A stretch of DNA of 64,000 nt from Aspidapion aeneum (lineage: Eukaryota; Arthropoda; Insecta; Coleoptera; Brentidae): NCBI GenBank assembly GCA_963576565.1, contig OY755042.1:100434185-100498184 (forward strand). Direction: 5' to 3'. Under the pieces are notes generated by a model, which had not been told where the DNA came from, ran no database searches, and was given only the letters and a program-made list of their open reading frames with translations. This document shows, one piece after another, positions 58,401 to 64,000 of the stretch; position 1 is the first letter of the stretch; every line of letters begins with the position of its first letter. The translations under genes and the position numbers were made by a program.

Positions 58401-59464
58401 CCCTCCTGTCATTCCCCCCACCCTTTTTAAAAATCATATTCGCATAATTTTATCAAATATAGAGCAATTTCAAAAATTATTTCTGCATACGCTTTCAAAT
58501 TTTTTTCCAACACCATTTTATTAGTCCGCTATCCCCCGCCTCTCCCTCTCTCCTCCCCACCATCCTTATTAGTAATAGGTATAGCTATAACTTTCACAAA
58601 TAAAGCGATTTCAAAAGTTCTTTCTGCACACGCTGCTCTCTTCTCCCTTCCCTCCTTATTAGTAATAGTTGTAGCTATACCTATCACAAATATAGAGCGA
58701 TTTCAAAAATTCTTTATACACACGCTTTAAGACTTCTTCTTCCTCCCCCTCTCTTCTCCCCACCCTCCTTATTAGTAATAGTTTGGTTGGCGCTATTTTG
58801 ATCCATTGCTATTTTGGTTGTGGTAATTTTGATAGTCGCTATTTTGATACATCGCGATTTTGATATGTCGCTGTTTTGTTACAAACGCTATTTTGATCCA
58901 TCGCTATTTCGATTGTCGTTCTTTCATTAAATTCCTCTTTTCCTGTTTAGTTTGAATCCTTTGCATCAGTTCTTGATTAGTAACTTTATCAGTCCAATTT
59001 GAAATTTGGAATCAGTGGCAGATTCAGAGGGGAGGGAAAAGAAGTCAATTAATAAATTTAATTCAAATTAAATTTTTCACAAAATTTACTTTATTTTTTA
59101 AAAAATTTGCTTGTGGTGCAATAATTCTTATTTCGATGTGAAATTTACAGCTCACACCTGTCAAAAACCACAAAGAATTATTTTTTTCGTGTTTCCTCCA
59201 GAAAATCCGGGATCCGCCACTAGTTCTAAATGCTAATAATAGTTTTATAAAAACGGAAAAATTACCAGAAGTTTCCATATTCGACGTGGTCCTTATCTTA
59301 TAAACTTGTGGATCAATTCTTCCCATATTTTTGATATTTTCCAAATCACAATTAGTCCTTTCTGATAATATTAGGTTAAAACTATGCACTTTTAAATAAT
59401 CAAATTTATTAGGAACATTTTCTTTAAACTTCATTTTTAAAATTGAAAAAATCAAACTAAACAA
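46258..59464 (-). CDS. Unrecognised small protein, 4 exons (gene 2)
   Basis: Exons, in coding order: 59464-59266, 53935-53863, 50258-50163, and 46423-46258 (or from 46434). Phases fit at the first two junctions (G|TA gives Val, GG|A gives Gly) and at the third if the third of three close AGs is the acceptor (AG|G gives Arg). The product is 167 residues from the second Met or 177 from the first: hydrophilic and charged, with KHEEDQKIEQVLRLENG in the middle, KHVTFKKTDYNGRYPKR, then PYYWSENM, and a C-terminus ending KRVLACA. No signal peptide, membrane segment or domain I recognise. The gene converges on gene 1; its introns are full of TEs. Codon-level openness, good splice sites and phase agreement support it; expression is not shown. 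Confidence 0.5.
46642..46805. mobile_element. G-run MITE (hAT-like), copy 4
   Basis: CAGTAACGCACCCAGGAATA, GGGGGGGGGGCCCGAGGCC, ATAATGTCGTATTTCATGC, then CCTGGGTGCGCCCTTG. Flanks GTATAAAG and TATAAAGG give a 7-8-bp duplication. In gene 2 intron 3. Confidence 0.5.
47437..48122. mobile_element. MITE nested in the hAT element
   Basis: Right end CCAAGTACACGAGTCGTTTG then ATCCCGGCTTTA; the left end is the inverse (TTTTAAGCCGGG ... CAAACGACTCGTGTACTTGG), now split by a G-run MITE. Internal copies of CAAGTAACAATTATTC recur. Confidence 0.5.
47446..47606. mobile_element. G-run MITE (hAT-like), copy 5, third nesting level
   Basis: GCATGGGCGGACCCAGG at left, CCTGGGTGCGCTACTGG at right, with the shared ATGAAATACGACATAATAAG core in opposite orientation to copy 4. 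Inserted in the terminal repeat of the surrounding MITE. Confidence 0.5.
48403..49290. other. Gene 2 intron 3, nothing recognised
   Basis: I searched this stretch for an extra minus-strand exon that would link exon 3 to the first AG of the terminal exon and found none. Confidence 0.5.
49390..49690. repeat. Degenerate tandem repeat
   Basis: Units share AATTGTCGTAAATTTGTCGT, GTCGCGTCACCCGTTTTCC and GAAAATTTTCAAAAAC-type words; about two and a half copies. Confidence 0.5.
49858..49966. repeat. Short minisatellite
   Basis: GGAAATACYAG-type units of about 12-14 bp, seven or eight copies, bracketed by inverted CCTTTTGGTGTACA words. Confidence 0.5.
50163..50258 (-). CDS. Gene 2 exon 3
   Basis: Acceptor TTTTTATAG, donor GTAGGT. 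96 nt encoding NVQKEEHEKIKEYPEKHVTF and KKTDYNGRYPK; the only frame open throughout is the one set by exon 2. Confidence 0.5.
50322..50389. mobile_element. Tiny hairpin element, copy 2
   Basis: Arms AGAGTCCCTGTATGTTGGCA and inverse around ATATATAT; flanks GGGTGAACCT and AGGTGAACCT (9 of 10 identical). Near-identical to 27,397-27,466. It sits 64 bp upstream of the gene 2 exon 3 acceptor. Confidence 0.5.
50454..50536. mobile_element. Family A terminal foldback, 83 bp
   Basis: ATCTGAGGGCACGGCAGTGC ... and its inverse, ending GTCGTGCCCTCAGAT. It is two outer ends of family A joined head to head with nothing between. Confidence 0.5.
51123..51664 (+). mobile_element. CTGT element, copy 2
   Basis: Terminal AGCTTACACTACTACTATTC hairpin, a short (CTGT)n at 51,260-51,292, AACTCAAAAACCGCTTGCCC, about two tandem units with GTGTGATATCAAACGAAAGG, and the right end CTAGTGTGAGCT. 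Confidence 0.5.
51740..51950 (+). repeat. Interspersed repeat R3, copy 3
   Basis: AACAAAGTGCGCAGGCGCAG, CGAGCATCGGACTGACTAAA and GGTTGCCAATTACTTTC words, as in the other two copies. Confidence 0.5.
52222..53360 (-). mobile_element. Tigger-like element with C-terminal ORF piece
   Basis: Inverted ends GGGGAAGGACGGGAGCATTC and the inverse of TCGAATTCTCCCCTCTTTCC, TA on both sides (52,220-52,221 and 53,361-53,362). The minus frame 52,937-52,569 encodes KKGDFDLVRCKTKSKPIHFV, GQILEIF and FYFPQIEDISEVDNGDIISK, which resembles the extra C-terminal segment of some DDE_1 (Tigger-type) transposase ORFs, from memory. GTCGAATGCTCCCC words recur internally. Confidence 0.5.
53390..53712 (+). pseudogene. 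LINE 3' end (reverse transcriptase C-terminus)
   Basis: Encodes NRRLCKNNRIRGRPQMRWAD then DLKEHAGTRWMNTAGQRRVE, matching the 'RGRPKTRWVDD...W..LAQDR' tail of jockey/RTE-type ORF2, then a stop and a GATAGATAGATC tail. In gene 2 intron 2. Confidence 0.5.
53863..53935 (-). CDS. Gene 2 exon 2
   Basis: Acceptor TTTGTTTTAG, donor GTTAGT. Encodes ENNVPAPKHEEDQKIEQVLR plus LEN; 73 nt, phase 2 in and phase 2 out. Confidence 0.5.
53993..54090 (+). mobile_element. One-ended copy of the TTATTGGAATAAAACCT MITE
   Basis: GGGACTTATTGGAATAAAAC followed by TGACTTTATTTTAGAGTCGA, matching the right arm of the MITE at 25,474-25,733. Confidence 0.5.
54091..56446. other. Gene 2 intron 1, nothing recognised
   Basis: AT-rich; no exon-like segment with splice signals and matching phase was found, though small exons with phase 1 in and out could be missed. 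Confidence 0.5.
56447..57773 (+). mobile_element. hAT element of ZMYM/TTF-type, N-terminal remnant
   Basis: Ends CAGTGGCGGAGAGTACAGGG and CTAGCCGCCACTG. Inside, frames encode IKSLGPHRPDLKINQNFS, then ENWLCGCEKINAFFC and CDITHFSKKLKRHK, then LNSAYRQNITEHNENV, matching the TTF-type zinc finger and following helices of ZMYM1-like hAT transposases. The catalytic half is deleted and stops occur. A Tigger MITE is inserted at 57,079. Confidence 0.5.
57079..57246. mobile_element. Tigger/pogo-like MITE, 168 bp
   Basis: Perfect-ended CAGTCGAACCTCTCTAACTC and the inverse ATAGAGGTTCGACTG, TA at 57,077-57,078 and 57,247-57,248; 'aactcgaac' words inside. Confidence 0.5.
58068..58785 (-). repeat. Minisatellite-bearing repeat R4, copy 2 (inverted)
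   Basis: The reverse complement follows 27,780-28,517: GTTTTTCGATTGTTGTATGT, AAACGGCTGAACCGATTTTG, CTTCAGACGCCATTTTGTC, then units with AGAGCGATTTCAAAAATTCT and TAATAGTTGTAGCTATACC. Confidence 0.5.
58786..58925 (+). repeat. Short minisatellite
   Basis: About eight units of roughly 17 bp around TCGCTATTTTGATCCAT and variants. Confidence 0.5.
59013..59220. mobile_element. hAT-like MITE beside gene 2 exon 1
   Basis: CAGTGGCAGATTCAGAGGGG at left and CCGGGATCCGCCACT at right; 45 bp downstream of the exon 1 donor on the minus strand. Confidence 0.5.
59266..59464 (-). CDS. Gene 2 exon 1
   Basis: Open from ATG at 59464; a second ATG at 59434 gives a start without the hydrophobic MFSLIFSILK. Encodes KFDYLKVHSFNLILSER, IDPQVYKIRTTSN and METS, then donor GTAATT after a single G. 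The reading frame stays open past the donor only into a MITE. Confidence 0.5.
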
Positions 59465-59608
59465 AATATAAATTTATGTTAATTAATATTTGCTGTAGTG
59501 CTGTGTTATGTCGTGTGACTAAAATGGTTTAGTAATAAAATAAATTGTTTTCGTAAGTTTTGCGATAAAACAGTCAGCGTGGATGACGATATTATGTGTG
59601 TTCTGAGA

Positions 59609-60249
59609 CAGTGACGCATCCAAGAGGGGTCTGGGGGGCTGACATAAATCATTTATGGCTGGAGTAAAAAAATTGCAAATGCATGACTCGTAATTTTTTA
59701 CTAAATTTAATTTTTTACCTTGCTAGCCCGGGCAGCAATGGCTAGAGAAGTTATTATTTTCGACAAAAAATTTGTTTGAGATAACGCCGAAAATATGTTA
59801 TTTGGATGTATTTTGACCTATTTTAGCAATATTGTCGTGATATCTGTCTGTGTGTGTATGTCTGTTCGTAATACGATTGCTCCTAAACCACTGAACCGAT
59901 TTTCATAAAATTTTTAGGTAAAATAGTATTCGACACTGCAATGAGTTGATTACAATTTAAATTTTTTTACCAAAATGAATTTATTTTTCCAAAAATGCTG
60001 CCTCCTTGGATCTTCCACCCCTTTGGCGGATCCAATGGGGGCCAAAGGGGTCCAGCCTTCCCTTCTTGCATAAAACTTATAATCTTTAGTTCCCAGTAAA
60101 AATCTAGCCAATAAATAAGTGGAAACTTTTTACCAAATAATTTTTATCTTTTTTTTAATTAACGTTTTTGAAAGTTTTGACACAAAAATTAACTGATTTT
60201 TTTTTGGTTTTGCTGCTCCCCCCTTCCGGAAATCCGAGATCCTCCACTG
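59609..60249. mobile_element. hAT-like MITE with 8-bp duplication, carrying another repeat
   Basis: Left CAGTGACGCATCCAAGAGGG, right GAAATCCGAGATCCTCCACTG; TTCTGAGA (59,601-59,608) and TTCTGAAA (60,250-60,257). Contains the truncated ACCTTGCTAGCCCGG repeat at 59,716-59,945. Confidence 0.5.
59716..59945 (+). repeat. Truncated copy of the 40,500 element
   Basis: ACCTTGCTAGCCCGGGCAGC, AACGCCGAAAATATGTTATT and GATATCTGTCTGTGTGTG match 40,500-40,750 in order; the right half is missing. Confidence 0.5.
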
Positions 60250-60504
60250 TTCTGAAATGATATACATGTTTCTCTGCAGTGTCGGTTATTATAACAAAAG
60301 CCAACGAAGTAGGAAAAGTGTATTTATCTAATTAGTTATTGGGTGGCACCTACAAAAGTGCAGTGTCCCGCATTATTTTGACCCCCGCCCCCAGTTTGCC
60401 TTGTATCTACCTATACCTAACTGTTTGCATAACAAAGGAATTCAGTTTAATAGGTAATAAGAGAATAATTATTGTAATATGATTTTTAATTTTATATAAA
60501 TAAA

Positions 60505-61410
60505 ACCTAATTATAACAAAAACATTTTATGTAAAAAAAAGCCAAGTACGCGAAAGTGGGATTCCGTAACAAGAATTGAGATAAAATTAAAGCCAAGTTC
60601 TCCAATACAAATTTCAAAATGATCTTACTATTTTGAAAATGTTTTTTTTTTATTTCTTTATGTTCAATTTAGCACTGTGCCTAAGAGTCAATTGCAGCCG
60701 TAATAGCCAAGTTTAGAAAAACATTTCGAAACTAGTAATAACACTAAGAACCCTTCAGTTTGCAATTTGTATTGGAGAACTTGGCTTTAATTTTATCTCA
60801 ATTCTTGTTACGGAATCCCACTTTCGCGTACTTGGCTTTTTTTTGCATAAAATGTTTTTGTTATGATTTCACTCCTTTTTTAAACGATTTGGATATTATT
60901 TAAGTTTTAAAGTAGTAAAATATGCGGACTATTGTTCAAAACTCTCCCAAGGCCTTATTAAAAATTTTGAGGTTTTTTATTTTTTCCCATGGTTTTATCA
61001 TAGTTCCTATCAGCCTTCTAAAGCTCAGCTCTCTTGCGTTCCTGGAGGTGGGCAATGTTACTTTTACATAACTTTACGTTTTACGGGGAGAAAAGTAAAT
61101 TAAAATTTTGGTGTATTTAAATTTTTTCCTATAGTTTTATCATAGTTCCTATCAGTCTTCCAAAGCTCAGTGAGTAGGTTCATACAGTGACTGAGTGAGT
61201 CAGTGGCAATTTCGACGTTTTTTAAAATTTCGTAACTACTTTACTACTTTATAGAAGTCCATAAAACTTGGAGGGATTATTACCTCTATATAGATCTACG
61301 ACTGTGAAGTAGAGTTTTAGATAGGTCAAATATGGGCTGAAATGTTTCAATTAATGGTGGTACAGCAGTTATCGCGCGAACTTGGAGGGGCACTGCCGTG
61401 TCCCCAGATA
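60505..61410 (-). mobile_element. Foldback/minisatellite element family A, copy A4
   Basis: Palindromic end at 60,505-60,870, spacer AGCACTGTGCCTAAGAGTC, about two internal units (60,960-61,170), (GTGA)n, the TTTCGTAACTACTTTACTAC module and the outer end CACTGCCGTGTCCCCAGATA. Confidence 0.5.
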
Positions 61411-61519
61411 CGCATAGGTACCTACCTACGTAGATAGAAACTTTCATAAAACCATAAGTTTAAAATTGTTAAATAAATTTATAATATTAATTTTTCTCTA
61501 AGTTGGGGCTGTTTTAGAC

Positions 61520-61699
61520 CTAAGTACGGGTTTACACTATGCGTATTCGGCAGATGCGCTTTTCGGCTACGTATTTTCGGCAAGATGACAACACATTGTT
61601 TTAAATTGGAAAGTTCACATATATGCACAATGTGTATGCAACAACTCTCTTGCAGAAAATATGTAGCCGAAAATACGCATAGTGTAGACCCGGACTTAG
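61520..61699. mobile_element. Palindromic MITE, 180 bp
   Basis: Arms CTAAGTACGGGTTTACACTA then TGCGTATTCGGC, mirrored at the right end. 'GGGTTTACAC' is shared with the PIF/Harbinger-like MITE at 39,803. Confidence 0.5.
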
Positions 61700-62097
61700 A
61701 TAAATATTGTTTTTAATATTAAAAATTTTCTTACATTTTTTTAGTAGCCTCCGTTTTCAAATAGTTACGGTGCGGCACTGACTTATCAGAACCCAAAGAT
61801 ACCCACGGACCCCACGGATGACTCCGATATTGGGTATACCTACCTACGAGATTCCGCGACTATGCAATCATTGTCAAAAACGGGTTCAACTTTTATTTTG
61901 TTTTTTTTTAAACCATTTTGGACGGTAGATAAAAGAAGAATAAAAGAAAGGTTGTTTAACCGAGTCTCCAACAATCACCCAACTTCTAGTTAAGGTAAAG
62001 TTTGGTAAATGCGGCCACTTTAGCTAAAGGGTTGGGCGGTCAAGTTATTTTAGGAGCGTATATTTTTTTAAATTATTAAAAATAAGAGACAATAAAG
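61700..62097. other. No recognisable feature
   Basis: AT-rich intergenic sequence without exon-like frames. Confidence 0.5.
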
Positions 62098-62258
62098 CAT
62101 GGACGAACCCCCCCCCCCCCCCGTCCTTAAATTTTTTTACATATTTTTCACATATTTCAACACAAAAATAGCTTAAAATTCGACATCATGAGGCTTCGGC
62201 CCACTCCCCAAGAGGCCTCGCCCCCCCCCCTCAAGACATATTCCTAGGTAGGCCACTG
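62098..62258. mobile_element. G-run MITE (hAT-like), copy 6
   Basis: CATGGACGAACCCCCCC at left, CCTAGGTAGGCCACTG at right, core TTCGACATCATGAGGC; AATAAAG at 62,091-62,097 and 62,259-62,265. Confidence 0.5.
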
Positions 62259-62538
62259 AATAAAGGATATATTTTTATCACTTTAGTATAGTATAGGTAA
62301 AATAAAAATGGAGGTAGCGCGGGGCAGTTAATCACTACATAGACACAATCATGGATCACTCTTTGCGAAATACCTTCAAAAATTAAGTTAAGCTAAGGGA
62401 TACATCCATGTAGGTGGGTAAATGTGGGTTTTACAAGTAAAATTAAAATGGATTATATTCGATTATATTGCAAATATAGATAAGTATTTATATAAAGTAC
62501 CTACTGGGCCCAAATAAGTCCACCTTAAGAAGTTTTTT

Positions 62539-63264
62539 AGCTCACACTACTACTATACTATAGTAGTGTGAGCTATGGTGATCCTAATTTTTTCGAGAAA
62601 AAAAAAGTTGCTCCGATTTCAAAAATTTTTATATATCTTTGCGTTTCAGATGATTTTGAAACTTTTTTGTTGCGCCGTCTGTCTGTCTGTCTGTCTGTCT
62701 GTATGTCTGTCTGTCTGTCTGTCTGTCTGTATGTCTGTCTGTAACGACCAACGCGCATAACTCAAAAACGGCCTGTCCGATTTTAATGAAATTTGGTACC
62801 CAGGCTGGGTTTTGGGTCGAGATGGTCCCATTTGAAAATGAACAAAATCCACCGAACACAAGCCAAATAAAAGGGTGGGGGTAGATTTCAAAAATTAGAG
62901 TTTATGTAAAAATATAGCGTGTGTGATATCAAACGAAAGGTAATTGAGTCTGGAGTTAAATTAAATACATTTTAGTTTATTTACAAAAAAGGGTGGGGGT
63001 AAATTTCAAAAATTAGTGTTTAAGTGGAAATATGGCGTGTGTGATATCAAACGAAAGGTAATTGAGTCTGGAGTTAAACAAAATACATTTTAGTTTTTAA
63101 AAAAGGGTGGGGGTAGATTTGAAAAATTAGTTTAAGTCAAAACATGGCTTGTGTGGTATCAAACGAAAGGTAATTGAGTCTGGAGTTCAATAAAATATAC
63201 TTCAGTTTTTAGTTATATTAGCTTTCACGTAGATACACTATAACTATAGTATCCAGTGTGAGCT
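62539..63264 (+). mobile_element. CTGT element, copy 3
   Basis: AGCTCACACTACTACTATAC hairpin, (CTGT)n about 62,679-62,742 with two ATGT units, GCGCATAACTCAAAAACGGC, three tandem units of about 115 bp sharing GTGTGATATCAAACGAAAGG and TAATTGAGTCTGGAGTT, and the right end CCAGTGTGAGCT. Confidence 0.5.
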
Positions 63265-63564
63265 TAGGTGCCCATAGATTGGCAGAGTATTTTTAGTTGT
63301 GAACACCATCGAACTAAATATTAGGAAACATAGGTAAAATGTTATATATATGGACTTAAAATCGACGTCCATTGTACATCCGGTGATCTTTGGGCAACCT
63401 GGTTTTAGTTGCTTTATTAGGAAAAACATGCGAGTTACCAGAAAAAATTGATAAAAATGATAAAGTCATAGTTATTTCTTAAGAATTTGTACATAGAAAA
63501 TTTCATGATGTTATATTTGTGATGTTGTATCTGTCGAACTCTTTTTAAAATATATATCGCAGTA

Positions 63565-64000
63565 GCTCTAAAAAACTGGAAACGTAAAGTGCACGGCATG
63601 GGAATACAACGTCACAACCGATTTTAAGTTAATGGAAGAATACCAAAAGTGGGGATTACCAGTGAACGTGGACAAGACACAGTACTTATTTATTGGAAAC
63701 GAATCCAGTGAGTTAGAACTAGACAATGGACAAGTAATATCTCCATGCAATGAGTATGTATACTTGGGTGTCACATTTGATAGGACAGGAACAGACTGTA
63801 AAGAACTGGAAAAAAGAATAGTAAAAGCAAAAAAGGTTATTGGATGTCTTAACAGTATTTTATGGAGCAGAGAGATAAAAAATAATGTCAAATTTAACAT
63901 ATATGAAACATATATGAAACAAAAGTACACTGTTGTATGGAATAGAGACTTGTCGCGTAACAGAAAAATACAAAACAAAAATGGAAAGTGTCGAAATGGA
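63565..64000 (+). pseudogene. LINE reverse transcriptase fragment, runs off the window
   Basis: Encodes ALKNWKRKVHGMGI, then LMEEYQKWGLPVNVDKTQYL, FIGNESSELELDNGQVISPC, NEYVYLGVTFDRTG and GCLNSILWSREIKNN. Same region of ORF2 as residues about 140-270 of the LINE at 33,644-35,024, to which it is clearly related. FADD part deleted; 3' end beyond 64,000. Confidence 0.5.

Overview
This is eukaryotic nuclear DNA, AT-rich and crowded with transposable elements (TEs). I read it as insect: genes are split by many introns, and the element mix (mariner, hAT, Tigger-like, PIF/Harbinger-like MITEs, Penelope-like and other non-LTR fragments, tRNA-derived SINEs, a solo LTR) is typical of repeat-rich insect genomes. 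I cannot decide the order. No prokaryotic, viral or CRISPR feature is visible.

Two host genes can be assembled by hand from exons too short to stand out as ORFs. Gene 1 (+, 21,116-45,700) has 20 coding exons with GT-AG introns and compatible phases. It gives an intact 854-residue protein with a signal peptide that belongs to glycoside hydrolase family 31, closest to the ER glucosidase II alpha subunit (neutral alpha-glucosidase AB). It keeps the nucleophile motif (WNDMDEP) and the acid/base motif (GGDIPGF) but has lost the substrate-binding Asp of WLDIEH and several neighbouring active-site residues, so it looks like a divergent paralog with altered or no activity. Gene 2 (-, 59,464 down to 46,258) has four phase-compatible exons encoding about 167-177 residues of an unrecognised hydrophilic protein. 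The two genes converge, with stop codons about 560 bp apart.

Layout. 1-21,000 is intergenic TE debris: minisatellite-bearing foldback elements, a hammerhead-like Penelope terminal fragment, several TA-flanked MITEs, a tRNA-derived SINE, and a 1.7-kb (CAGA)n tract that expanded from the internal (CTGT)n of a repeated element. 21,116-45,700 is gene 1, whose introns hold a mariner, two non-LTR reverse-transcriptase fragments, a solo LTR nested in another element, a SINE and more than ten MITEs, several ending within 15-40 bp of splice acceptors. 46,258-59,464 is gene 2, whose introns hold a nested hAT, a Tigger-like element, a ZMYM-type hAT remnant and a LINE tail. 59,465-64,000 is more MITEs, a CTGT element and the start of another LINE fragment that runs off the window.

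The two genes show no visible functional link. The most interesting material is the degenerate GH31 active site, the unrecognised minus-strand gene, the origin of the giant microsatellite, a pair of tiny hairpin elements with about 10-bp duplications, and a sequence module that recurs in otherwise different repeat families.

[Form note: the original answer gave no confidence values; the uniform 0.5 in every feature is a placeholder required by the schema, not an estimate.]
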